Source of the DNA: Nymphaea colorata
Lineage: Eukaryota; Streptophyta; Magnoliopsida; Nymphaeales; Nymphaeaceae
Reading direction: 5' to 3'
DNA length: 64,000 nucleotides
Assembly (NCBI RefSeq): GCF_008831285.2
Contig: NC_045138.2
Coordinates: forward strand, 23,717,934 to 23,781,933
A model generated the notes under the pieces. The model saw nothing but the letters and a program-made list of their open reading frames with translations, ran no database searches and had not been told where the DNA came from. A program made the position numbers and the translations under genes. Positions 11,560 to 22,500 of the stretch are shown here, one piece after another (position 1 is the first letter of the stretch; each line of letters begins with the position of its first letter).

Positions 11560-13183
11560 ACCTACTATCAAGTTTCACGATACAATAAACCATTGCGCGG
11601 TTCGGCATGAATTTCAACGCAGCCTAAACAATTAAGACTGTTGGCACAGCCCGTTCATTGCTCGTATGCACTACCTTGCAAACGAGAGGAGTTCAAGGTT
11701 TCTAACGAAAATTCAACAACATCTTGTCTAGCGCTTCTGATTTTCTAAATTCCGATCCATCAAAATCGTGATGAATATAGTCTAAGATAAATTTCTATAG
11801 TAAACAATCTAAAATTTTACATGTAGTCGAAACAATTGTAATAATTTTCATTAGCAAAGTCTCTGTTCTAGGTGATTACAACGCTAGATGAATGATTCAG
11901 TAAAGTTTCATTGCTAACCGACATTTTCTCTCTCCTCAACTTTCACTCTCTATCCTCTCTCTACTTTCTCCTCTTCTCTCCTTTTTCTCTCTTTCTCCTT
12001 TCCTCTATCTTCCTCCTATTCTCTCTTTTTCTCCTCTCCTCTCCTTTTCTCTCTCTTCCTTTTCTCCCTCATGTTGCCTTCCACCCCTATTATATAGCTA
12101 AAATTTATTATTTTTATATTAGTTGTTATATCATATTTTATATTAATCTATCATCAGGAGGTTTAGAAAAATGATAATATATTTTGAGGAGGTTTGTTCA
12201 ATTAATTGATTTCGAATGATTACTTTCAGTTTCAGTTTAGCTTAGTGCCTAATCTTAGCTTAAGTGTTATAATCTATCATTAAGTGTGTTTAAGCTCTTA
12301 AAATGTCATTAGCTAAACTTTGAATAGCATAATTTAATCTCAATTAACAAATTACCAATCTACCCCTGGTCATGCCTGAAAAAATACAAGTTTGCCATTG
12401 ACCAATGTAGAGATATATTTTCACACATATTGTTGCAGTTACCCTCCTACTTAACTCTCATTCTCATGTGACGCACAAAATTGCAGAGTCAAGTACCTAT
12501 TTGGACACCAAAACTAGGATATAACCTAGCATCACTCTCATGAGGCAAACCATCACACCCACTGTTCTATATCCAAACAGCCACTGCACAATTATGTCGG
12601 AAAGGTAGATATTGCCTCTGGTTTAAGCAACAGAATGAGACAAATTATATCAAGTCTGCCTACTATTGGATGGTGGAAACTTGTCCTCACCCTATTCCTT
12701 CATGTTGGCTTGGTGCCAAAACCAATGAATACGTGCCAAGCAATAATGTTAGTGTCTTAAGCAGCACAATACATGAACAGAGTTACGAGCTACCGTCATC
12801 AATGTATGAATTTTATTTCTCCTTTTACATAATAACCCTATTGTCCGCCAAATATATGGAAAAAAGCTGGACCTCAAGCAAGCAGGCAAAAAATCAATTC
12901 AAAATCTAACCAGGGATACCATGATAGTCAAGTTGAGAACTTGAGATGAAAGAAGAGCAATAAAATTAAGTGTTGCATTTGCTGACTAAGTATAAAGAGA
13001 ATCCAACTAACCCAAAAGGGACCACATATGCAGATAATTCATAATGAAAAAAAAAAAAAAAGCTACGCCCATAAGATAGTGAGAAGTTCAAATAATTTTA
13101 AATAAAGGACATTGGAAAGGCAAATAACTAATGCTAATTAATTGAGTGGTTAGATCAAGCTAGTTAATTAACCAAGACCTTCC
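11560..13183. other. Intergenic, no gene seen
   Basis: Includes a pyrimidine-rich CTCTC/TTTCTC tract at about 11925-12070 that yields a low-complexity open frame, which I do not accept as coding. The rest is AT-rich without recognised motifs. Confidence 0.45.
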
Positions 13184-13338
13184 GGGGCTGTTTAAGAGTA
13201 ACAATATGTTTCTGTTTCATGTCTCTATCTCAAAAAATAGGCTAGATTCATAATACATTTTCAAAAGCGTCTCATGAATCTAACCTATTTTTGAGTTAGA
13301 TGCACAGTAATATGATGTTACTATTTCCAAATGGCCCC
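13184..13338. mobile_element. 155-bp fold-back MITE, PIF/Harbinger (Tourist)-like
   Basis: The ends are inverted: GGGGCTGTTTAAGAGTAACA on the left, and GGGGCCATTTGGAAATAGTAAC on the other strand at the right. The similarity continues inward: TCTCAAAAAATAGGCTAGAT on the left matches the inverse of the right arm (CTCAAAAATAGGTTAGAT on the other strand), so nearly the whole element folds into one hairpin. GGGGC(T/C)(G/A)TTTGG termini are typical of PIF/Harbinger MITEs. TTC occurs on both sides (one extra C on the left), a possible 3-bp target duplication but not the usual TAA/TTA. Confidence 0.75.
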
Positions 13339-15179
13339 TTCATAGTTCACCAATGCTGCAATTCCATTAGAAACACCCGAATCTGAATGCTCAATAGTAT
13401 GGACCTAGTAAAACTATATATACACATTCTCCTAGATTATCTGAACATGGGGTTGGTTTGTCTTAAACACTGGAGAGAGAGAGAGAGAGAGGTTACATGC
13501 AATGCAGGATAGAAGGGAACCCTTTTCAAGTTTTTCTTTGGAGCACAAGAGGGATGTATATATATATATATATATAAGAACTGGTTCATTTGGCATCCGT
13601 AAGGGCACCTTAATTCCAAGATCATACTCAAATTCCATGAACATAGCATCCTCCAAGGCTCAAATTGAGGATATGGTTATTACACACCATCCAAACCCGA
13701 CTAGTTGCGCTACCCATTATTTGGAAAAGGGAGAGAGAAGGGTCAAAATTTGTGCGAGAGCATCTTTTTTTTTTTTTGTGGCTTATGTTTCCATTTGCAT
13801 CACCAGCAGTAGCTTCTGTCGTCTTCCAAATATTGCCCCAAAGTTACTGTGCCCACTCGGCCCAGGTCAAAGTTCTTGCAAACAGAACATGCAGTCGCCC
13901 GTTCACAAAAGGGAAAAGCGACTGCGTTCTTTTGTTGCGAAAACTACAAGTTGCTGTAACGTGCGGAAAGGCAACCCCACCTTGGAGAGGCTTGGGGACC
14001 AAGTGAGAAGGCTCTAGTTACTTGTTTACCTGGTTGGCACCAACTCAACGTGTCTCCCTTGTAATTCTTTTGAAGGCGACATCTAGTAACTCACTTGAAA
14101 CTGAAGGAGATTATGTAGTTCCTGCCACTCGCTTGTTTACAAGGTCATTGGCTGAGCAGAGAGTTCAAAATTGTTGGATATGTTGCTGAAGAAGTCCTAA
14201 GACCATGGAAGATTGTTCAACCCACTTCTAAGTAAGGCTAGCCTCTGACGTAGAGAGGCCAATAGGAGTCCCAATGTGGTTATCAGTCACATGCCTGTCT
14301 GCCATGGATAAGAAGGTCATTTACGGGAATAAAGGCTTTTGCCTTTAACCTCGAGATCGCTCAAACTGTCTGTTGATTTGTATGCAGTAATTGAGGAAAC
14401 ATGGTGGTGAAAGATAGCAGATTTTGTTAAAACAGATAACTGTATGTTGATTGATATGCAGTAATTGAGTAAACACTGTGGCGAAAGATTACAGAAGATC
14501 ACGGAGTTTGTTAAAACGGATCCTGGAGGAGCATGAAAATCAGATGACCTGTACACCGTGTAAATGCGAGGTGAGGATGGGAAAAAGTCATTCAACAACC
14601 CATCGTCCAACCAATCTATACCCAAGGAAATCGGTCCCTCTCTATTTCTCCCCTCCCCCTCCCTCGCTCTCTCTCTCTCCCTCGCTCTCTCTCGTCGTCT
14701 TTTCTTGCTTTAACCAAGATTATCGTAATCTTTACTTCTGGTCTGCCTCATGAGTTTGCCCATGCACCCATTCTGATCCAAGTTGGGTTCGATAGCTTCT
14801 GCAACTTCTAGATCTTCTAGAGGTTTCTTTTTCATTGCTTTTTCCGTTTCTTCACAGCAACAAGAATGGGTTGCTAGCTCCACCGTTTTCTTGATTCGCG
14901 GTGCTTGTAGATACTAAATCAAGTGCTTCGGGGTATTCGTTTGTTGCTGTTCTCATTTGGGCTTTGTGATTTCTATGATGGTCTTGTGGGGAGTGGATAT
15001 CACAATCCAGCAGCTATTATAATTGCAATTCTAGCATTACCTCCTCATTCTTTTGGGTTATTTCCTTTCTTTTTTGCTGGGTTCTGTGTATAAATCCATA
15101 GAAACCGCTGCTGTCCGATTGGTGACATTTATACTTTTCCCCTTTGTTGGGTTTTGGGGTGGCGGGCTGTCAAATTTTT
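13339..15179. other. Intergenic and probable 5' leader of the AT-hook-like gene
   Basis: Holds (GA)n at 13473-13491, (TA)n at 13557-13576 and a tandem duplication at 14364-14521. A CT-rich block at about 14635-14700 precedes the gene at 15180 and resembles a plant promoter or 5' UTR. A 5' UTR intron between about 14750 and 15170 is possible but not demonstrable. Confidence 0.45.
14364..14521 (+). repeat. Diverged ~75-84-bp tandem duplication
   Basis: Copies at about 14364-14437 and 14438-14521. Both run AACTGT-TGTTGATT, ATGCAGTAATTGAG, AAACA, GAAAGAT and then TTTGTTAAAAC-GAT, with several substitutions and small indels. Confidence 0.8.
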
Positions 15180-15584
15180 ATGGGAAGGGGAAGAGGAAAG
15201 GGGAAGAAGCTAACTGCTGTGAGCAGCCATGATGATCCAGGGAGTGGCGGAGACGAATCAATCCCTGCTCATAAGAGGAGGGGAAGACCACAGAAGCCTC
15301 TCAAGGATGAGATTGAAGAAGATGAAGCTGAGAAGATGGAGGAGGAAGAGGCGGAGCCTGTGGCGAAGAGCAAGGAGGTGAAGCCTCCTGCAGTTGCAGA
15401 GAACGGGAGGAAGAGGAAGCGATACCCGCAGATCAAGGAGAACGGTGATTCGCATCCAGAGCAGAACGGTGTCCCTGGATCCGGTAACGAGGAGTCTGTG
15501 AAGCCCAATGGTTTCCGGCAGAACGGCAGTCGACGGAAGAGTACGCCGCGCCGTGCGGCTGAGGCAGTTGTTGAGTGCAAATGA
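15180..15584 (+). CDS. Small basic nuclear-type protein with AT-hook-like motif
   Basis: A 134-residue protein starting at the ATG at 15180. I chose this start because MGRGRGKGKKLT is the typical N-terminus of a conserved small plant protein, whereas the frame upstream has no ATG. It contains an AT-hook-like RRGRPQKP at about residues 36-43, an acidic Glu-rich segment at about 44-65, basic patches (GRKRKR near 80; RRKSTPRRAAEA near the end), and a C-terminal VECK. The high charge and low complexity suggest an intrinsically disordered nuclear or DNA-associated protein; this is inference from composition. It is a single exon with a stop TGA. A degenerate duplicate of the 3' end and 3' UTR lies about 1 kb downstream. 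The biochemical role is unknown to me. Confidence 0.82.
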   Translation: MGRGRGKGKKLTAVSSHDDPGSGGDESIPAHKRRGRPQKPLKDEIEEDEAEKMEEEEAEPVAKSKEVKPPAVAENGRKRKRYPQIKENGDSHPEQNGVPGSGNEESVKPNGFRQNGSRRKSTPRRAAEAVVECK

Positions 15585-16619
15585 TGTGGTGGCCTCTGGA
15601 TAACTGCAGCTTGCTACCTCCTTTTGCTCCACTAGATTTTTGCTTGGGCTTGTTGTTGGTTAGTTTCCGGATTAAATTTTTTGTTATATCTGTTTTTTTA
15701 TGTTTCATTTTTTGTTTACTCTTAGTTGGTTAGAGTCTTTAATTTGGAACTTGCAGAGAGGGGTATGTATGTTTTTCCATTTTGTTTGATTGAAGCCGGA
15801 AATCTGTTATTGGATGACGGAACTTGTTTTTGTTGCATGATCTCTTTGGTATGAAATATAAACCATTATTTTCTTGCTTTCTCTCAATTTCTTCGGCAAC
15901 CAAACAACGTTTTTCTGAAGGAATTCATTCTTTGCAACTGCATAAATACGGACAGATGCACACGTTTCTGTATCTATGCATATAGTACAGATTTTCTATG
16001 AAAAGTATCTGGTGCATCATTGATGAGGTGATGATGCATAGGTTGATTCAGGTAGATACTCACGATTCTACTAAATCTATTCCGGAATTGAACAATTGTG
16101 TATCATTGCATGTTTTCGTCTATGAACTGTTTCTGAACTTACTTCGAATGTATGTAGGGTACCATTTAATGGGATAGATGAGGAACGCTATTTATGGGTA
16201 TGTTTACTTTGTGCAAGAGAACTGGTCCACGAAATCCTTGTGAAGATTGAAGAGCTTGCTTAATGACAAAATAGATAAAGGTAACCCATTGGGTACATTT
16301 ATCATTCACAAAAACTGGTCCGCAAATTCTATGAAGCCAAGAAACTTAACAATTAGTTAGCTTTTCTTGATGCCGAGAAACCTGTTTATTTGACCTGTAA
16401 TTCTCTACCATTCTACCATTTGGTTTGTCTGCTTTCCTGGAAGGCCTCTTTAGTTAGCGGCAACTTTATGTTGTTTGTTTCAAGTCAAGAGGACATGTTC
16501 TCATTCAGCTGACTTTAATCTCTTTTCTAGTGTGCGTCTGTTTTTCAACAGCCTCAATACTTCTAAAATTATTAATCTATCTTCAAAATGGAACAACGCT
16601 TTTCCTTAGCAAATGTGCA
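15585..16619. other. 3' UTR of the AT-hook-like gene, then intergenic sequence
   Basis: The first ~350 bases look like a 3' UTR (T-rich, no frames). This UTR block recurs downstream at 16620-16990. The remainder holds no supported gene. Confidence 0.5.
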
Positions 16620-16990
16620 TGTGTCATTGAGTGCAAAGGATGATTACTTGTGCTCTCTGAATGCAGCTTGTCTCCTCCTTCTTTCCTTGGGCTTATTGTT
16701 GATTAGTTTTAGAATAATCTTTTCATTGTATATCCTCTTTCTGGTTCATCTTTGTTTTCATTGACTGGTTAAGTGCTTCTGTCTGGAACTTGCAGAGAGG
16801 GGTATGAGATGGTTTTTCTTTAAGTAATTGAAGCTCGAAACCTACTAGTATGGACAATGTTTTCTTGTTTGCACTAATGTTACTTCAACTATTCGATAAT
16901 AATGGTATTCCATAATTCTTCATTCTTCATCACTGCATAAATGCACATACATGTGTCCATTGTTATGCCCATGTACATCATGTAAACTTC
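16620..16990 (+). pseudogene. Degenerate duplicate of the AT-hook-like gene's last codons and 3' UTR
   Basis: The stretch reads TTGAGTGCAAAGGATG at about 16628, matching TTGAGTGCAAATGATG over the stop codon at 15571-15586. The order of matches then continues. GCAGCTTGTCTCCTCC corresponds to GCAGCTTGCTACCTCC, CTTGGGCTTATTGTTG to CTTGGGCTTGTTGTTG, and GGAACTTGCAGAGAGGGGTATG is shared. Further on, CACTGCATAAATGCACA corresponds to AACTGCATAAATACGGA at about 15948. No upstream coding part of the gene is duplicated here, so this is a partial copy without coding capacity. Confidence 0.72.
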
Positions 16991-18116
16991 TGAAACCTAG
17001 CTTGTGAATCATTTTGATGGTCGACTATCTATAAGTAGACGCAGATGCATGAGGATAGCATTTATATACTTTGGATTATGATATGGTCAATTATGTAGTG
17101 ATAAGTTTTTTTTTGAATCTGAACACCCATTTAACTGTAAGCTTTCGGTTACTACTGTGGACTCTTCTGATGAAGTAAATAACTTTCTTAATTTGAATAT
17201 GGGTGAGACACACACACACACTTGACAAACTTCTCTTGTTTCCGGTGAAAAGGACACGTTGGTTGTTAGCTAGTATTACTTGCCCTCTGTTGTCTATCTG
17301 TTTCTTAAGGACATCAGCATCTATAGTGATGCTATGATTAGTTTATCATTGTATTCAATTGTGGTCTTATTAGACAGAATCTGTGCGTCCTACTTGATTG
17401 TGAGTATATTGGATGGCTGGTGTCTGAAGTCTTAAGCAGGGATAGTTTCACATATTGATCCATAAGGATATAGTGGTTTGTTGACACTTTTTAATCATGA
17501 ACTTGCAATCATCAATGGTTATTAGTTCAATTAGCAGCAAACCTGTCTTCTGCTTTCCGAAGGGAGGAGAACAAAGGAAGAGCAAATAGAAAATAATTTC
17601 CACTTCAGGTGCACTTTTGGCTTGGAAAAATATAACCTTTTAAAAATATAATAATGTTATTAAGCTGTTGAGGGATAGGCATAAGAGATTTTTCACTTGT
17701 GATGCTTGAACTTCTTAAAAACTTTTTGTTACTGAGATTGACATCCTGTTCTCATTATTCTTATAGCTGTGAAATTATGTGTTTAGAATGCATGGTAGGA
17801 GCCACAGTCATTTCCTTTTGTTTCATCATTTATTAACCCTCTAACTGAGAAGCAGAAAAGCAAGCTGTCTGACCTGATTCTCTTTCTAGTTATGTCTGCA
17901 GTTGATAATTTTTCTACCTGTCTGACCTGATTCTCTTTGTAGTTATGTCTGTGGTTGACAAATTCTCTACAACATCAAACTCACCTTTTCTGATTGATAA
18001 GCATTTACTCTTTCCAATTACAATATGGACAATACATATGTGTACACAACCCTGTTACAACACCAAGTAAAACTGTAGGATCAATTTGACATTTTTTTAT
18101 CCTTTGTGTATCTCAC
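16991..18116. other. Intergenic, no gene seen; one 53-bp duplication
   Basis: AT-rich sequence up to the target site of the first gypsy element. It contains the direct duplication at about 17865-17970 and a short (CA)n at about 17210-17222. Confidence 0.45.
17865..17970 (+). repeat. 53-bp imperfect tandem duplication
   Basis: Copies start at 17865 and 17918, each running CTGTCTGACCTGATTCTCTT, then TAGTTATGTCTG and GTTGA-AA, with a few substitutions. Confidence 0.85.
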
Positions 18117-18390
18117 TGTTAGGTATCTGTTCTGAGCTGAGTCGTTTGCTTTAGTTGAGTCAGAGTGCAGTTGCTAAGTCTTAGGGAGTTGGTTAGTGGG
18201 TCAGTAAATGGACCCAACACACAGGATGGGGAGGTAATTAGAGAGCCTAACCCACCCCATTTATTGGTTGTATAAAGCTGAGCATGGATGAAAACCCTAA
18301 TACAGAATGAAATCTCCATGTATCTAAGTGAAGGCTGGGTTTCACCACGAGTTAGTGTGCGTGAGTTGCTTGTTAGCGTGAAGTCTCACA
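18117..18390 (+). repeat. 5' LTR of gypsy element 1
   Basis: It begins TGTTAGGTATCTG and ends AAGTCTCACA. It is matched along its length by 23930-24204, including the blocks CTTAGGGAGTTGGTTAGTGG and TTGGTTGTATAAAGCTGAGC. The TATAAA inside is a plausible promoter core. Confidence 0.93.
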
Positions 18391-18392
18391 AT

Positions 18393-18404
18393 TGGTATCA
18401 AAGC
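18393..18404 (+). other. Primer-binding site, initiator Met tRNA type
   Basis: TGGTATCAAAGC lies two bases after the 5' LTR. The usual plant site is TGGTATCAGAGC, so one base differs. Confidence 0.88.
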
Positions 18405-18411
18405 TGGAACC

Positions 18412-18833
18412 ATGGCGGCGTCCAGCAAGGTCACCTTGAAGGATGTCATGGCTGCCGTTGAAGCCCATCAAAGGAAACAATGGAAATTATGAACGACGGT
18501 CTGCAGGCGGTCGTGCACCAGAACCTGGAAGCTAAAGCACGGGTACAGATGCTCATGGCAGAGCACTCCTTGCTGATGTCCTTGATGCATGAGATGTTGA
18601 AGCCAAGCAGGGGAACATGATCGACCAACGCCGATTGCACGGAGACTGCTGACGGTGAGTTGCGACCTCCAAATTTAAGTCCTCCCCCTCCTCCATCTTC
18701 TTCCCCATCTTTAACCCCACCTCTGCATCCACCTCCGCCACCGTCAGCAGGAGGCACACCGGCAGCCTCACCGGCTGTTGGGGATAGTGGACTGGGTCTT
18801 TCTCCATGGAAGCAGCCCAGGATGGAAACAACA
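18412..18833 (+). pseudogene. gag remnant of gypsy element 1
   Basis: A start ATG at 18412 opens MAASSKVTLKDVMAAVE, and a stop comes within about 26 codons. Further gag-like sequence continues in other frames, including a proline-rich linker at about 18665-18760. At about 18825-18835 it joins directly to RNase H sequence, so the rest of gag, protease and nearly all of reverse transcriptase were deleted. Confidence 0.7.
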
Positions 18834-19571
18834 TTTAATGGAATCGAAATTCGTGGTGATGACTGATCATAACAGTTTAAAATATTGTTTGCAGCAAGCA
18901 ACCTTGACCCCCACCCTACAGCGATGGCTACTCAAGATCATGGACTTCGATTTTGAAGTCCAATACAGAAAAGGGAAGGAGAATGTAGCTGCGGATGGAC
19001 TGTCCCAGCAAGGCTCTCAACCAAAAGATTTACTGCTCGGCTTTTTCGCATGTGCAGGCTGATTTATGGACAAGGATAAAACAAGCCCATCAACAAGATG
19101 AATCTGTGCATAAGGTAAGAGAACGACTAGACAACAGCCCAGTCCAAACATATGGGTACACATGGAGAGACCTTTATATGTATTATCAAGGCAAAATTTA
19201 CATTCCACCAGAAACAGAAATTCCACAGTATTTATTGGAGCATTATCATGATCCAAAGACTGCAGTGCATGCAGGGATAGAGAAAACATATAGACATATC
19301 AAGGGCACATTCTATTGGCCAGGGATGAAAAAAGCCATCACCGATTATATCAAAAACTGTCACATCTGCCAACAAAATCAATATGAAACTAGGAAGCCAG
19401 CAGGACTGTTACAACCCCAGCCCATATCGGAGCTAATATGGTAAGATATTTCCATTGATTTCATAGAAGGGCTCCCCAGTATCTAGAGGAAAATCAGTGA
19501 TTTCGTGGTGGTGGATCGGTTGACCAAGTATGCACACTTTATTGCATTAGCCACCCATTTTCTACTAAATC
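18834..19571 (+). pseudogene. RNase H end and N-terminal integrase of gypsy element 1 (broken)
   Basis: The RNase H segment (FVVMTDHNSLKY, then DFEVQYRKGKEN-ADGLSQ) runs to about 19020. A frameshift near 19040 leads into the integrase zinc finger: H and H in HAGIEKTYRHI, and C-x2-C in NCHICQQ. An in-frame TAA at 19441-19443 breaks the frame just before the integrase core. The first catalytic-core stretch (DRLTKYAHF) is present just before the hAT insertion at 19572. Confidence 0.85.
19564..19571. repeat. Left 8-bp target duplication of the nested hAT
   Basis: ACTAAATC here and GCTAAATC at 22982-22989 match at seven of eight bases. Eight base pairs is the hAT target-site length. Confidence 0.85.
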
Positions 19572-22500
19572 CAATGTTATCCGTATTGTACGATACGGAC
19601 GTGTATCATACAATACGTATCGTCTGTATCAAGATGAACGATACGTTACGTTATAAATTTGCGATGTGTGTGCGTATCGCTCGTATCGTGCGATACGGGC
19701 GATACCCCCATGTATCGCACGATACGGGATCAAAACTAAAAAGGGGCCCGATGACCCCTTCTTTGCGTATTTTTTTTAAAACCGACGCTCCTCTCTCTCT
19801 CTCTTCTCTTCTTTCTAAACATTGCAAGAGACGTGGGAGGGAGAGTTGCATCAAGATTTGTCGATGAAAAAGCTTTATTTCTCGTTGTGGGAAGCCTCGG
19901 GACGGTGAGAAGCTTGGAGGAAGAGGGTTTTTTGGTTTCTAACACCAAGAAGGTAAGAAATAACTCATTTTTTCCATTGAATCGTTCATTTCTCTTATTT
20001 CCTACATTTATTTGTATGTTTTTACTTGTTTTGTGAAGATATAATGTCGGATCCTGCATGGCAGTGGTGTACAAGGGTGAATCCCAAAGATAGGTTAAGA
20101 GTTAAGTGCAATTATTGTAAGCAAATCATATCAGGAGGGATCTCTCGCTTTAAAAACCATATAGCTAGTACACACAGCGATGTGGCTGCTTACACTGGCT
20201 CCCAAGAGAACCCATTGCCAGCGTATGTAAAGCACCAGTGTATGGAGCTTCTTAATGCAGTGAAAGCAAATAGGATTGAAAAGGAAATGCAAGATGCAGA
20301 GGAAGGATATGGGGACCCACATGAAGAGGAAGAAAGTGAAGGTGAAGATGTTGACCTTGAAGAAGAAGATGTTGGTGTCAGTTTGGGAACAGATAAAGGG
20401 AAAGACATCATGCATGGAAGTGGTTCTTCTGCAACTGCAACCAGAAAAAGAAGAGGTGCAAGTGCAAGTTCAGTTTCATGAGGACGTGGCAGGAGTCATG
20501 GTCATACTGGATGTGGTAGAGCACCTATTATGAGGTCGAGTAATATGTCTGGTTCGATCAAGAATTTTTTTCCCAATTATATTGCTGTTGGTGCTCAACC
20601 TGAGATTCGTATAGCCATGCAATCAAAAGATATTGTTGAAGCAGCAGATGAAACCATAGGAAGGTGGTTCTATGATGCATCCATTCTCTTCAATGCAGCA
20701 AACTCTTATCATTTTCAGCCTATAGCAGATGCGATTGCTAGTGTAGGCCGAGGGTATAAAATGCCCTCTTTTCATAAATTGCGAGGTAAAATTCTCAACA
20801 ATGTAGTTAGAGATGTCAAGATATATTGTGATGAACTAAAATTGAGCTGGAAAGCTACAGGAAGTAGTGTAATGGCAGATGGGTGGACAGACATCAAGAA
20901 CAGAACATTGGTAAACTTTCTTGTATATTACCCCCTTGGTACTATGTTCCTAAAATCTGTTGATTTGTCTGATACTCCTAAGGTTGCTGATGTTTTGTTT
21001 GGGGTTTTTGATAAAGTTATACAAGAAGTTGGGCCTGAAAATGTTGTGCAATTTATCACTGATAATGCAGCAAATTATAAAGCTGCAGGTGAAATGTTAG
21101 CAGCACGATATGGGACATTTTATTGGAGTCCATGTGTTGCTCATTGTGTAAATCTTATGCTTCAGGATCTAGGTGAAAGAGATGATATGAAGTTGACAGT
21201 TCATAGATGCCAAGAAATCACAAAGTTTATTTATAATCATGCTTATGTCTTGAATTTGACGAGGAAATTCACAAATGGGGCTGAATTGATTCGACCTGCA
21301 CAAACACGGTTTGCTACAAATGTTTTGACTGTGCAGGGTATAGTCAAGCAAAGAACTCCTCTCAAACAGATGTTTTCAAGTGATGATTGGGCTGCATATC
21401 CACATGCCTATAAAAGAAAGACTACGACAGTTGTGGATACCATCTTCGATGCTGACTTTTGGGAATCATGTGTGCAGTTATTGAAGATTTGTGTACCTCT
21501 AGTGAAAGTCTTCAGATTAGTTGATAGTGAAGATAGACCTTCTATTGGATATTTATATGAGTTTATGGACAGAGCCAAGGAGACCATTAGAGATAATATG
21601 AAGGGAAAAAAGAAGTTGTACATGCCTATATGGAAGATTATAGATGAAAGGTGGTCTGGACAACTTCATCGCTCACTTCATGCAGCAGCCTACTACCTAA
21701 ATCCTACTATTAGATATTTACCACTTTTAGGAAGGACAGAGAGGTCGAGTATGGCATGTTGGATTGTATTGACATATTAGTAAGTGATAGTAAAGAACAA
21801 GACGCTATCCGTATGTCGATCAACAAATATGATACGGCTTCTGGTACCATGGCGAGAGACACAGCAATTCGATGCAGGACAACTATGCGTCTAGGTGACT
21901 TTATACTTTTTGTTGTTTAGCTTCTCTTCTACCTTCTCATATATTTATTCTATCTCATTTTTACTTTTCATCTGTTATTAGGGCCTGATTGCCCAGAGAA
22001 TTAAGGAAGCTTGCAATTAGACTCCTCAGCCAAACTGCAACTGGATGTGAAAGAAATTGGAGTGTATTTCAACACATCCATAGTAAGAAGAGGAATAGGC
22101 TGGAAGCGTGGAACATAAAAGGTTGAATGACCTTGTTTATGTTCGTTATAATATGAAGTTGAGACAAAGGTAAACATTTGTATTTTGTTATACAAAATAG
22201 CAAATTCTAATATATATTTTAATTTCTAACAATTTGTTAAATTTTTCTCTTGTTAGGCAACTAGAAACAACATCTACGAGGAAGCATCACACTCAATATG
22301 ATCCTATCTTCATTGACCATTTTGATATATTAGATTCTTGGGTTGAAGAAGAACCATCTGCAATACTTGATGAGGACGATCTTGATTTTTTGAACGTTGA
22401 AGGAGCAATAGAGATTATTGAAGAAGGAGAGGCTGGGGAGAGCAATGGAATGTTGGTGACATTCCATTTGTAACAGAGGGGATAGAAGAAGCACTTAATG

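Noticed and set aside
11911-12174. 87-codon Ser/Leu/Phe-rich frame
   Set aside because: It is generated by a CT-rich tract.
13502-14017. 171-codon frame (+)
   Set aside because: It runs through a TA microsatellite and a poly-T run, with no recognisable motif and an overlapping alternative frame.
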